A program made the translations under genes and the position numbers. The notes beneath the pieces were generated by a model. The model searched no databases, was not told the DNA's origin, and saw nothing but the letters and a program-made list of their open reading frames with translations. This document shows, piece after piece, positions 1-7,779 of a DNA stretch of 45,019 bases (the first letter of the stretch is position 1; every line of letters begins with the position of its first letter). The stretch comes from CAZKKF01 sp964553285 (lineage in GTDB: Bacteria; Patescibacteriota; Minisyncoccia; Phycocordibacterales; Zambryskibacteraceae). Where the stretch lies: contig CAZKKF010000004.1 of NCBI GenBank assembly GCA_964553285.1, positions 1 to 45,019 of the forward strand, given 5' to 3'.

Positions 1-45
1 GCGCAGGTTTTAAGCTCTATAGAGAAAGACGGGGCTTTTTATTAA
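1..45 (+). CDS. C-terminal end of an upstream gene, possibly adenylate kinase (partial)
   Basis: Frame 1 stays open from the window edge to a TAA at 43-45 and encodes 14 residues ending in DGAFY. The stretch resembles the last helix of adenylate kinases, which often end in a V-x2-I-x-I/L pattern, and adk commonly lies upstream of rpmJ in this operon. Fourteen residues are too few to prove it; methionine aminopeptidase is the main alternative. There is no infA between this end and rpmJ, although infA often lies there. Confidence 0.3.
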   Translation, partial: AQVLSSIEKDGAFY

Positions 46-46
46 C

Positions 47-76
47 TTGACCTAACAGGGGTCATTGGGTTAGAAT
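47..76 (+). promoter_or_regulatory. Sigma70-type promoter upstream of rpmJ
   Basis: TTGACC (47-52) and TAGAAT (71-76) are separated by 18 bp. It starts right after the stop of the upstream gene and would give rpmJ and the downstream alpha operon their own transcription start near position 83, about 8 nt before the rpmJ ATG. Confidence 0.5.
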
Positions 77-90
77 CTTCTCCTGCATTT

Positions 91-207
91 ATGAAGGTAC
101 AGACTTCAGTAAAAAAGAGGTGCCCACAGTGTCAAATCGTCAGGAGGCGGGGCAGGCTCTATGTTATATGCAAGGCTAACGTCAGGCACAAGCAGCGCCA
201 GGGCTAG
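91..207 (+). CDS. rpmJ: 50S ribosomal protein L36
   Basis: This 38-residue ORF is ribosomal protein L36, the smallest protein of the large subunit. It begins MKVQTSVKKRCPQC and keeps the zinc ligands: CPQC, a third cysteine in VICKAN and a histidine in VRHKQ, so it is the zinc-binding form. It is the first gene of a conserved order rpmJ-rpsM-rpsK-rpsD-rpoA-rplQ. There is no Shine-Dalgarno sequence in front of the ATG; translation probably depends on a short leader made from the promoter at 47-76. Confidence 0.95.
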   Translation: MKVQTSVKKRCPQCQIVRRRGRLYVICKANVRHKQRQG

Positions 208-228
208 TCGTTTTTAATTTACATTCTG

Positions 229-609
229 ATGAGAATATTAGGTATAACCATTCCCGAAGAAAAAAGGCTAGACATAGGCCTCACCACTCTCTATGGCGTA
301 GGCCGTGCCCGCGCCAGGAAAGTGCTTGAAGATGCCAAAGTATCTCCCAGCCTGAAGCCAAAGGATCTCACTGTGGATCAGGAGAACGAGATAAGGAAGT
401 TTGTGGAGGCGTTCAGAATAGAGGGAGATTTGAAGAGAGAGGTGGCCGGAAATATAAAGCGTTTGAAGGACATAAAGTCCTACAGAGGCTCAAGGCATGC
501 CAAGGGGCTGCCTTCCCGTGGACAGAGGTCCAAGACCAATTCCCGCACCAGGCGCGGTAACGTTAGGAAGACCATGGGTACCGGCAGGCGTAAGGCGGAC
601 AAGAAGTAG
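229..609 (+). CDS. rpsM: 30S ribosomal protein S13
   Basis: The 126-residue product is S13, a head protein of the small subunit that contacts the large subunit and P-site tRNA. It shows the helix-two-turn-helix region (LYGVGRARARKVL) near residues 22-34, the RGSRHAKGLPSRGQRSKTNSR segment around 86-106, and a basic tail ending RKADKK. The length is normal for the family. It starts 21 bp after rpmJ without a Shine-Dalgarno site, and sits in the usual alpha-operon position before rpsK. Confidence 0.96.
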   Translation: MRILGITIPEEKRLDIGLTTLYGVGRARARKVLEDAKVSPSLKPKDLTVDQENEIRKFVEAFRIEGDLKREVAGNIKRLKDIKSYRGSRHAKGLPSRGQRSKTNSRTRRGNVRKTMGTGRRKADKK

Positions 610-666
610 TTGCAGGATGATGCTTGATATGGTAAAAATAGGCACGCGGGCTTATGGGGGTTGATT

Positions 667-705
667 CTCCGTCTGCTTTTACGGAGGTCGCCTTGTTTTT
701 GTCGC
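667..705 (+). other. Hairpin with U-rich tail between rpsM and rpsK
   Basis: The 107-bp rpsM-rpsK gap is the longest inside this operon. CTCCGT (667-672) can pair with ACGGAG (681-686) across an 8-nt loop, followed by T-rich sequence. It could be a weak attenuator or an RNA-processing site; it is not a strong terminator, and the genes after it are clearly part of the same unit. Confidence 0.3.
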
Positions 706-716
706 TTTTTTAAGAA

Positions 717-1148
717 ATGGGTAAAAAAAGAATAGTAGAAACCAACGAGAATAATAATGCCGAAGATGCTCCTAAAAAAGCGTCTTCTTCATCCAAAAAG
801 CGTGTAGAAGCGGGCATTTTGTACGTAGAATCTACCTACAACAACACCAAGCTCACTTTGGCCGACACAAGGGGCAATGCTCTTGCCTGGTCTTCAAGCG
901 GCGCTTTGGGTTTTAAGGGTGCAAAGAAGGGCACGCCTTTCGTAGCGGCAAAGATTGGCGAGGTGCTCGCCCAGAAGGCATCTCTTTTGGGCATGAAGAA
1001 AGCGGGGGTGGTTATCCGCGGCGTGGGTTCCGGCAGAGAGTCTTCGGTGCGGGGATTCATATCTCGCGGCATAACTCTCTCCTTTATCAAGGATGTTACT
1101 CCGGTTCCTCATAACGGTCCCAAGCCAAAGAAACCGCGCCGAGTATAA
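717..1148 (+). CDS. rpsK: 30S ribosomal protein S11
   Basis: The 143-residue product is S11, a platform protein of the small subunit near the mRNA exit. The core from residue 33 on carries the family signatures: STYNNTKLTLAD near the start and a C-terminal PVPHNGPKPKKPRRV. The first ~30 residues are a low-complexity Lys/Ser/Asn-rich extension, a common feature of S11 although its length varies. No Shine-Dalgarno site is present; the ATG follows a T/A-rich stretch. The stop is 6 bp before rpsD. Confidence 0.96.
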   Translation: MGKKRIVETNENNNAEDAPKKASSSSKKRVEAGILYVESTYNNTKLTLADTRGNALAWSSSGALGFKGAKKGTPFVAAKIGEVLAQKASLLGMKKAGVVIRGVGSGRESSVRGFISRGITLSFIKDVTPVPHNGPKPKKPRRV

Positions 1149-1154
1149 AAACTT

Positions 1155-1766
1155 ATGAAAATAGGACCGAAATACAAAATAGCTAGGAGACTCGGCGCGC
1201 CGGTTTTTGAAAAGACGCAAACCCAAAAGTATGCGCTTTCTTTGGCCCGCAAGGAGCAGACCCGCAAAGGCCGTACCAAGCCAAAATCAAGCTACGGCCT
1301 GCAGCTTCTTGAGAAGCAGAAAGCCCGATTTACTTATGGCGTAAACGAAAAGCAGTTTGCCAGAAACGTAAAAGAGGTTCTTGCCCTAAAGACCCAAGGC
1401 GGCCCGGAAAGGCTTTTTGAGAGGCTTGAAATGCGCCTGGACAACACGGTTTTCCGCGCAGGCTTTGCTTTAACTAGGCTTGCCGCAAGGCAGATGGTTT
1501 CCCACGGCCACATCATGGTCAACGGAAGGAAGGTCAACATTCCTTCCATGCGCTTGTCCGTAGGAGATGTGGTTTCTATCAGGACGCAGAGCAGGGAAAA
1601 GAACCTCTTTGCGGGGCTTGATGAGCGTCTAAAGACCCACAGCATGCCCGCCTGGCTTTCGGTGGAAACCCCCGGCAAGGAAGTGAAAGTGGCCGCAATG
1701 CCGCAGTACAGAAAAGATGATCAGATGTTTGACCTGAATGTCGTGCTTGAGTTTTACAGCAGGTAA
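1155..1766 (+). CDS. rpsD: 30S ribosomal protein S4
   Basis: The 203-residue product is S4, a primary 16S rRNA-binding protein and, in many bacteria, the translational repressor of the alpha operon. The RNA-binding S4 domain lies around residues 90-150 (RLEMRLDNTVFRAGFA, then VNGRKVNIPS). The N-terminal zinc-finger cysteines seen in some S4 proteins are absent, so this is the zinc-free form. It lies between rpsK and rpoA with short gaps on both sides and has no Shine-Dalgarno site. Confidence 0.96.
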   Translation: MKIGPKYKIARRLGAPVFEKTQTQKYALSLARKEQTRKGRTKPKSSYGLQLLEKQKARFTYGVNEKQFARNVKEVLALKTQGGPERLFERLEMRLDNTVFRAGFALTRLAARQMVSHGHIMVNGRKVNIPSMRLSVGDVVSIRTQSREKNLFAGLDERLKTHSMPAWLSVETPGKEVKVAAMPQYRKDDQMFDLNVVLEFYSR

Positions 1767-1785
1767 TTTTTAACAAATAAAATCC

Positions 1786-2760
1786 ATGAACATGTCTGAA
1801 CAAACAATCGTCTTGCCATCCAAACCCAAAATCGTTTCCGAGGAGGGTTTTATCGGGATATATGAAATAGACGGCCTGTACCCGGGCTATGGCCACACTC
1901 TAGGCAACTCTTTGCGCCGCATCATTTTGTCATCTCTGCCCGGCGCCGCTATTACCCAGGTGAAGATAGCCGGTATTGACCATGAGTTCTCCACCATCTC
2001 CGGAGTAAAGGAGGATGTGGTGATGGTTCTTTTGAATCTCAAAAAAGTGCGCCTTCACATGACAAGCAATGAGCCGCAAATCGTGAAGCTTAAAATAAAA
2101 GGAGCAAAGACCGTTACGGCAGCCGACATAGAAGCTCCCGGCCAGGTGGAGATAATGAACCCCGACCAATACATCGCTACTCTCTCGGACAAAAGTGCCG
2201 AGATAGACATGGAGCTAAAGGTAGAGCGCGGCATGGGCTACCTTTCCCGCGAAGTGATACAGAAGAACCGCATGGACATCGGCACCATCGCTCTTGATGC
2301 CATCTTTACTCCCATAAGGAGAGCAAGCTACGAAGTGGAGCAGATGCGCGTTGGAGACAGAACCGACTTCAACCGCCTGCGCCTGACCATAGAAACAGAC
2401 GGCACCATCTCCGCCAAAGAGGCATTGGAGAAGTCTATCGAAATAATGATAAACCAGCTCAAAGCTGTAGTTGGATTCAAGGAGGAAGTGGAAGAAACAT
2501 CGGAAGAATCCGGTGCAGAAGAGAGCATGGCTTCCGCAGGCAAAGATGAACCTGACGAAGAAGTGCTAAAGACCAGAGTAGAATCTTTGCCGCTTTCCGC
2601 AAGGACTCTGAACGCCCTTTCCGGTGCAAACATCAGAACCGTAGGAGGCCTTGCCCGCAAGAAAGAAAGAGATCTTTCCGAAATAGACGGTCTTGGAGCG
2701 AAAGGCATACAGGAGATAAAGAAGATGTTGGGTGAGCACGGCATTACTCTCAAGGAGTAA
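1786..2760 (+). CDS. rpoA: DNA-directed RNA polymerase subunit alpha
   Basis: The 324-residue product is the RNA polymerase alpha subunit, which dimerises to start core assembly and contacts upstream promoter DNA. The N-terminal domain (to about residue 230) has YGHTLGNSLRR, the dimerisation helix. An acidic linker rich in Glu and Ser follows (about 232-262), then a C-terminal domain with helix-hairpin-helix sequence near 267-320. A second ATG two codons downstream (1792) is an equally possible start. No Shine-Dalgarno site precedes either. Confidence 0.96.
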   Translation: MNMSEQTIVLPSKPKIVSEEGFIGIYEIDGLYPGYGHTLGNSLRRIILSSLPGAAITQVKIAGIDHEFSTISGVKEDVVMVLLNLKKVRLHMTSNEPQIVKLKIKGAKTVTAADIEAPGQVEIMNPDQYIATLSDKSAEIDMELKVERGMGYLSREVIQKNRMDIGTIALDAIFTPIRRASYEVEQMRVGDRTDFNRLRLTIETDGTISAKEALEKSIEIMINQLKAVVGFKEEVEETSEESGAEESMASAGKDEPDEEVLKTRVESLPLSARTLNALSGANIRTVGGLARKKERDLSEIDGLGAKGIQEIKKMLGEHGITLKE

Positions 2761-2786
2761 GGCCAGATTAAGGAGCAAACAAACCG

Positions 2787-3134
2787 ATGAGACACCACAA
2801 AAAAACCAGAACCCTAAGCAGAAAAACAGGCCAGAGAAAGGCGCTGTTGAAGGCTCTTGGTGTTTCTCTGGTATCCAAAGAAAAAATCATGACCACCGAG
2901 GCCAAGGCCAAGGAATTGCGCCCGTTCATAGAGCGCCTCATGACCCATGCCAAGAAGGGTACCTTGGCCGGCCGAAGGCATGTGGTGGCCGCTTTGGGCC
3001 CCAAGGCGGGCAATATGCTTGTAGACAAGATTGCTCCCAGGTACAAGGAGAGGGCCGGGGGTTATACCAGGATTACCAAGGTTATGCGCCGCCTCCAGGA
3101 CGGAGCGCCGAGGGCGGTTATTGAGTTTGTGTAG
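2787..3134 (+). CDS. rplQ: 50S ribosomal protein L17
   Basis: The 115-residue product is L17, a large-subunit protein near the exit tunnel. It opens MRHHKKTRTLSRKTGQRKALLK, and ends in the conserved RITKVMRRLQDGAPRAVIEFV. It closes the alpha operon 26 bp after rpoA. An AAGGAG lies at 2769-2774, but 12 nt from the ATG, which is a long spacing; it is one of very few Shine-Dalgarno-like sites in the ribosomal-protein part of the window. Confidence 0.95.
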   Translation: MRHHKKTRTLSRKTGQRKALLKALGVSLVSKEKIMTTEAKAKELRPFIERLMTHAKKGTLAGRRHVVAALGPKAGNMLVDKIAPRYKERAGGYTRITKVMRRLQDGAPRAVIEFV

Positions 3135-3165
3135 CCGATAAGGTAGACTCCTCACGAACACTTTT

Positions 3166-3510
3166 ATGGAATACACCATTGATGCAAAAGACAAAAAATT
3201 GGGAAGAGTGGCCAGCGAAGCCGCCTCTGTTCTCATGGGCAAAAACAGAACCGATTTTGCCAAGAACCAAGTCACTGATGTAAAAGTGGTTATCTCCAAC
3301 GCCGCAAGTCTTGATATATCAGAAAAGAAAAAAGGCGAGAAAGTTTACAGAAGGCACTCCCAGTATCCCGGAGGCCTAAAGGAAGAGACTCTTGCAAAAG
3401 TGCTTGAAAATAAGGGAGTTGGTGAAGTGGTCAGAAAGGCGGTTTACGGCATGCTTCCCACCAACAAGCTGCGCGCCAGAATGATAAAGAATCTGGTTGT
3501 GACCGAATAA
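3166..3510 (+). CDS. rplM: 50S ribosomal protein L13 (short form)
   Basis: This 114-residue protein is L13, an early-assembling large-subunit protein. It carries the YTIDAKDKKLGRVASEAASVL start and the later VRKAVYGMLPTNKLR signature. Typical bacterial L13 is about 140 residues; this one lacks part of the N-terminus and the usual C-terminal tail after the GMLP region. It is followed 4 bp later by rpsI, the standard partner, which supports the call. It has no Shine-Dalgarno site. Confidence 0.94.
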   Translation: MEYTIDAKDKKLGRVASEAASVLMGKNRTDFAKNQVTDVKVVISNAASLDISEKKKGEKVYRRHSQYPGGLKEETLAKVLENKGVGEVVRKAVYGMLPTNKLRARMIKNLVVTE

Positions 3511-3514
3511 AAAT

Positions 3515-3913
3515 ATGTCCGATACCAAATATATAGAAACAATAGGGCGCAGAAAAACTTCCGTAGCGAGGGTCAGGGTAACCGAATCTTCAAAGCAGAC
3601 GGTTGTCATCAACTCCAAGACTTTGGAAGAATATTTCCCCGTAGAAGAGCTTCGCCAGAGAGCCCTTGCTCCTTTGACCACAGCAGAAGTGCCTGCCAAG
3701 TTTTCCATAAGCGTTGTTGTAAAAGGGGGAGGCATATCAAGCCAGGCGGGAGCAGTGTCGCATGGTATTGCAAGAGCTTTGAACGAATATGATGCTGTAC
3801 TAAGAAAGCCTTTGAAATCCGCAGGCTTGCTCAAGCGAGATCCCCGCGCCAAAGAGCGCCGCAAGTTCGGCCTCAAAAAAGCCCGTAAAGCTCCTCAGTG
3901 GAGTAAGCGTTAA
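3515..3913 (+). CDS. rpsI: 30S ribosomal protein S9
   Basis: The 132-residue product is S9, whose C-terminal tail reaches the P-site tRNA. It begins with the GRRKTSVARVRV segment, has the GGGISSQAGAVSHGIARAL motif in the middle, and ends in the basic KARKAPQWSKR tail with the conserved terminal Lys-Arg. It is the last gene of the long ribosomal unit and is followed at once by a strong terminator. Confidence 0.96.
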   Translation: MSDTKYIETIGRRKTSVARVRVTESSKQTVVINSKTLEEYFPVEELRQRALAPLTTAEVPAKFSISVVVKGGGISSQAGAVSHGIARALNEYDAVLRKPLKSAGLLKRDPRAKERRKFGLKKARKAPQWSKR

Positions 3914-3914
3914 A

Positions 3915-3946
3915 GAAAAATCCCGCACTTCGCGGGGTTTTCTTTT
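3915..3946 (+). terminator. Intrinsic terminator after rpsI
   Basis: A GC-rich hairpin with CCCGC pairing to GCGGG around a short loop (core 3922-3936), flanked by A-run and T-run sequence, ends the alpha-operon/rplM-rpsI transcription unit. Confidence 0.85.
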
Positions 3947-3964
3947 GATCCCGATAATCTGTGT

Positions 3965-3992
3965 TTGATTTTGGGCAAAAAATAAGTATTGT
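3965..3992 (+). promoter_or_regulatory. Promoter of grpE
   Basis: TTGATT (3965-3970) and TATTGT (3987-3992) are separated by 16 bp. The expected transcription start is near 3999, about 5 nt before the grpE ATG at 4004. No CIRCE-type inverted repeat is seen, so HrcA control is not supported here. Confidence 0.45.
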
Positions 3993-4003
3993 TTAAGGCC
4001 TAT

Positions 4004-4564
4004 ATGACAGAGGAAGACAATGAAATTGAGATAGACTCCACAGGAGAAGGTCTTGATGATTCGGTTGTAGCGGAAGAAAGCCAAGCGGAGGCGATAAAGA
4101 AACTCCGGGAAAAGCTCAAGGCGGCGGAAGCCAAAGTGCAGGAGTATCTTGATTCCTGGCAGAGAGCCCAGGCGGAGTTTGTTAATCAGAGAAAGAGAGA
4201 TGAGGAGCATTTGCAGGAAAAACAGGCCCTGGCCGCTTCAAGAATAATTGAGTCCATGTTGCCGGCTTTGGACAGCCTTGAGATAGCCGTAAATCACGCT
4301 CGCGGCAATAATCTTGAGTGGGTGTCCGACCTTGAGCCGGTATATAGCCAGATAAAGTCCGTGCTTGAAAAAGAAGGCTTGGAAGAGGTGGGCAGGGAAG
4401 GGGACGCTTTTGACCCAAGGCTCCATGAGGCCCTAAAAATGGAGCCTACAGAGGACAAAAGCAGGGATCACCACATCGCTTTGGTCATACAGAAAGGATT
4501 TGCCCTTTATGGTAAAATGGTGCGCCCGGCCAAGGTTTCCGTGTATGAGTATAAGGGGCAGTAA
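4004..4564 (+). CDS. grpE: GrpE nucleotide exchange factor
   Basis: The 186-residue protein is GrpE, which releases ADP from DnaK. A charged N-terminus is followed by a long coiled coil (about residues 25-85, with AQAEFVNQRKRDEEH), then the C-terminal beta domain with the GFALYGKMVRPAKVSVY signature. The ATG at 4004 is preferred over a TTG at 3989, because the TTG lies inside the -10 element. It heads the order grpE-dnaK-dnaJ. Confidence 0.94.
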   Translation: MTEEDNEIEIDSTGEGLDDSVVAEESQAEAIKKLREKLKAAEAKVQEYLDSWQRAQAEFVNQRKRDEEHLQEKQALAASRIIESMLPALDSLEIAVNHARGNNLEWVSDLEPVYSQIKSVLEKEGLEEVGREGDAFDPRLHEALKMEPTEDKSRDHHIALVIQKGFALYGKMVRPAKVSVYEYKGQ

Positions 4565-4568
4565 CGAT

Positions 4569-4625
4569 TTGACTTGGCCGCAAGCTTGTTTTATAAATGT
4601 ATCGCTTATAAGCCGTAAATATAAT
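4569..4625 (+). promoter_or_regulatory. Promoter region of dnaK, two candidate -10 elements
   Basis: TTGACT (4569-4574) and TATAAA (4592-4597) with a 17-bp spacer form a strong sigma70-type promoter giving a leader of about 32 nt. A second -10-like TATAAT (4620-4625) lies 11 nt before the ATG at 4637 and would give a leader of only about 5 nt. Neither arrangement includes a Shine-Dalgarno site. Confidence 0.6.
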
Positions 4626-4636
4626 CTAAAAACACC

Positions 4637-6546
4637 ATGGCAAAGATTCTAGGCATAGATTTGGGTACCACAAACTCGGCAATGGCCGTAATGGAAGTCG
4701 GCGGCCCTAAAATAATTGAAAACGCCGAAGGTGCGCGCACCACTCCCTCCATTGTAACGGTATCAAAAACCGGCGAAAGACTGGTTGGCCTCCTTGCCCG
4801 CCGTCAGGCCGTTACCAATCCAAAAAACACCATCTTTGGCATCAAGAGGTTTATGGGCCACAAGTTTGATGATGCCGGAGTGGCAAAAGATAAAACCACC
4901 GCCCCGTATGAAATAACCAAAGGCGATGATAGCGGTGTGCTCATCACTTTGGGCGACAAAAAGATGAGGCCAGAGGAGGTATCTGCCATGATACTCTCAA
5001 AGCTCAAAGCCGATGCCGAAGCAAAGATTGGCGAGAAGATTACCGAGGCCATCATCACCGTGCCCGCCTACTTTAACGNNNNNNNNNNGCCCAAAGAAAG
5101 GCCACCAAGGATGCCGGTACCATTGCCGGTCTTGATGTGAAGAGAATCATAAACGAGCCCACCGCCGCGGCTCTCGCTTATGGTTTTGATAAAAAGAAGA
5201 ACGAACAGATTGCGGTTTTTGACTTCGGCGGAGGCACCATGGATGTGTCTATTCTTGAGGTGGCGGATGTTGACGGTCAGCAATCAATAGAAGTGAAGTC
5301 CACAGACGGAGATTCGCACCTGGGCGGCCGCGATATTGACCAGAAGATAATCAACTATCTTGCCGAGGAGTTCAAAAAAGAAAGCGGCATTGATGTGCGC
5401 AATGACCCTTTGGCCCTACAGCGTCTGGACGAATCTGCAGAGAAGGCAAAGATTGAGCTTTCAACCGCCCTTGATACGGAGGTAAACATTCCTTTCATCA
5501 CTTCCGATGCAAGCGGACCAAGACACCTGCTGGTGAAAGTAACTCGCGCCAAGCTTGAAGAGCTGGCTCAAGAGTACATAGACAGAGCAATCGAAATAGC
5601 CAAAAGAGCCATGGAAGCTTCGCCTTTTCAGGTAGCCGATATAGACGAAGTGATACTGGTGGGAGGACAAACCAGAATGCCAGCCGTGGAAAAAGCGGTG
5701 AAGGATTTCTTTGGCAAGGAGCCGAACAAGTCTATCAACCCCGATGAAGTGGTGGCTCTTGGTGCGGCAATACAAGGCGGCGTTATATCCGGCGCAGTGA
5801 AGGATATTTTGCTTCTTGATGTTATTCCTCTCTCTCTCGGAATAGAGACTATGGGTGGGGTGGGTACGAAGCTCATAGAGAAAAACACCACGATACCTGC
5901 TTCAAAATCTCAAATATTCTCCACCGCCGCAGACAACCAGACAAGTGTTGAAATACACATAGTGCAGGGAGAAAGGCCCATGGCTTCGGACAACAAGTCA
6001 ATCGGGCGTTTCATCTTGGACGGTATCGCTCCCGCTCCCCGAGGAATGCCGCAGGTTGAAGTAACCTTTGACATAGATGCCAACGGCATACTTCAGGTAA
6101 AAGCCAAAGACAAGCAGACAGGCAAGGAGCAGTCCATCAGAATAGAAGCTTCATCCGGTCTCACAGACGCAGACATTGAGCGCATGAAAAAAGAAGCGGA
6201 GAGCCATGCAGAAGAAGACATACGGAAGAAAGATACCGCCGAAGCAAGAAACATCGCCGAACAGCTCGTCTACACGGCAGAAAAGTCTCTCAAAGACGCA
6301 GGAGACAAGGTGGAGCAATCCCTCAAGGCTTCCATTGAAGAAAAAATCGTAGCTCTAAAGAAAGAAAAAGATTCCGGTACTCTGGAGGCTATCAAAACAG
6401 CGACAGAGAGCTTGTCTTCTGAGCTTTCTAAAATCGGCCCCGCAATGAGCCAGCAGACAAGCGCAGACGCTAATTCCGCTCCGGAAGGAGGAGAGACTCC
6501 GAATGGCGCAGAAAATGCAGGCGGCGAAGAAGCGCCGAAGCAGTAA
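4637..6546 (+). CDS. dnaK: Molecular chaperone DnaK (Hsp70), with assembly gap
   Basis: This is DnaK, the ATP-dependent Hsp70 chaperone. The N-terminal ATPase domain begins with GIDLGTTNSAMAV; the phosphate and adenosine loops (FDFGGGTMDVS, VGGQTRMP) follow, then the linker region (DVIPLSLGIETMGG), the substrate-binding domain and a helical lid ending GGEEAPKQ. Ten Ns at 5079-5088 interrupt it. The sequence reads YFN then g before the gap and AQRKATKDAG after it; the family has YFNDAQRQATKDAG there, so only two bases are truly missing and the N run is a placeholder. With that repair the protein is 633 residues and intact. Confidence 0.95.
5079..5088. other. Assembly gap (10 Ns) inside dnaK
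   Basis: Ten Ns lie in the conserved ATPase domain. As written they break the reading frame, but comparison with the invariant family sequence around the gap suggests two missing bases, completing one Asp codon. Confidence 0.97.
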
Positions 6547-6589
6547 GCCTATATAGCTTCTACAGCCGGTATTCCGGCAACAAAACAAA

Positions 6590-7657
6590 ATGCCCAAGGA
6601 TTATTACAAAACCTTAGGAGTGGAGAAAAGCGCTTCCCAGGATGAAATAAAAAAAGCTTTTAGGAAGCTTGCTCACCAGTATCATCCGGACAAGGCCGGC
6701 GGCAATGCGGAAAAGTTTAAGGAGGTCAACGAAGCTTATAGCATCTTGGGTGATGCCAAGAAGAGGGGACAGTATGACAACTTCGGGTCTGCCGGAGCGG
6801 GCGGCGCTTCAGGTTTTGAGGGTTTTGATTTTTCCCAATTTACTTCGCAGTTTGGAGGCGGGCAAGGTTTTGAGTTTGACCTCGGAGACATGTTTGGCGA
6901 TTTGTTTGGAGGAGCCTTCGGGGGTCAGCGCCGCAAAAAAGGCGCGGACATATCTGTAAGAGTGGATATTTCTTTTGAGGAGTCGGTCTTTGGCGCGGAA
7001 AAAACTGTTCACCTATCAAGGCACAAAGCTTGCGATCATTGTTCCGGCAATGGCGCAGAGCCCGGCACGCAGTTTGATAACTGCAAAACCTGTAACGGCA
7101 AGGGAACCATAAGAGAGATAAAGCAGTCAATACTTGGTGCCATAGCCACTACCCGCGTATGCGAGACTTGCGGAGGGGCGGGACAGAGCCCAAAGCAAAA
7201 ATGCTCCAAGTGCAAAGGCGATGGAGTGATGAAGGCCAAGGAAGAACTGTCAATTTCAATACCGGCCGGTATTGAAGACGGCGAAGTTTTGCGCCTTTCA
7301 GGCATGGGCGAAGCGATAAAGCTTGGCCAGGCCGGGGATCTTTATGTGCAGGTGGGAGTGGCACGGCATAAGGTATTCAAAAAACGCGGTGCTGACCTGC
7401 TTATGGATTTGAAGGTGAAGCCTACAGAAGCCATTTTGGGCGCCGTGCGCACCATAGAAACCCTTGATGGGGAAGCGGAGCTGAAGATTCCCAAGGGCAC
7501 GCAATTTGGTGATTTGTTGAATATTCCAAATAAAGGAGTCTCCGGCTCTCGTGGGCGCAGGGGAGATATAATCGCCAAGGTTATTATAGAAATACCAAAA
7601 AAAGTGTCCGGTGCGGCAGAAGATATGCTCAGAAAACTTAGGGAGGAGGGGATATAA
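6590..7657 (+). CDS. dnaJ: Chaperone DnaJ (Hsp40, class I)
   Basis: The 355-residue protein is a complete class I DnaJ, the co-chaperone that delivers substrates and triggers ATP hydrolysis by DnaK. The J domain covers residues 1-65 with HPD at 32-34. A Gly/Phe-rich region follows (about 68-112), then four zinc-binding CxxCxGxG repeats beginning near residues 148, 165, 191 and 205, then the C-terminal substrate-binding domains. It lies 43 bp after dnaK with no clear terminator between, so the two are probably co-transcribed. Confidence 0.96.
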   Translation: MPKDYYKTLGVEKSASQDEIKKAFRKLAHQYHPDKAGGNAEKFKEVNEAYSILGDAKKRGQYDNFGSAGAGGASGFEGFDFSQFTSQFGGGQGFEFDLGDMFGDLFGGAFGGQRRKKGADISVRVDISFEESVFGAEKTVHLSRHKACDHCSGNGAEPGTQFDNCKTCNGKGTIREIKQSILGAIATTRVCETCGGAGQSPKQKCSKCKGDGVMKAKEELSISIPAGIEDGEVLRLSGMGEAIKLGQAGDLYVQVGVARHKVFKKRGADLLMDLKVKPTEAILGAVRTIETLDGEAELKIPKGTQFGDLLNIPNKGVSGSRGRRGDIIAKVIIEIPKKVSGAAEDMLRKLREEGI

Positions 7658-7766
7658 ACGAAACTCACACAAGCGCACTTACCCTAAGTATAGCAAACTA
7701 TGGGCTGTTTGTCAAGTACATCCAACTACAGCCAAAAACGCCTATTTAATAACCTCCAAAACCTGG

Positions 7767-7772
7767 TACAAT
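7767..7772 (+). promoter_or_regulatory. -10 element of trpS (leaderless arrangement)
   Basis: TACAAT preceded by TGG forms an extended -10 box. It ends 7 nt before the ATG at 7780, so the transcript should begin at or next to the start codon. It also covers the upstream ATG at 7771, which excludes that ATG as a start. Confidence 0.6.
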
Positions 7773-7779
7773 GGTCTCC

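Noticed and set aside
3989..4003. TTG start giving GrpE five more residues
   Set aside because: The TTG is part of the -10 element TATTGT and would not be transcribed as a start.
5079..5146. dnaK broken by a frameshift into two ORFs (pseudogene)
   Set aside because: The break coincides exactly with the 10-N gap, and the flanking protein sequence fits the conserved DnaK motif with one codon's worth of missing bases.
7771..7779. ATG 9 bp upstream of the chosen trpS start
   Set aside because: It lies inside the extended -10 box TACAAT.
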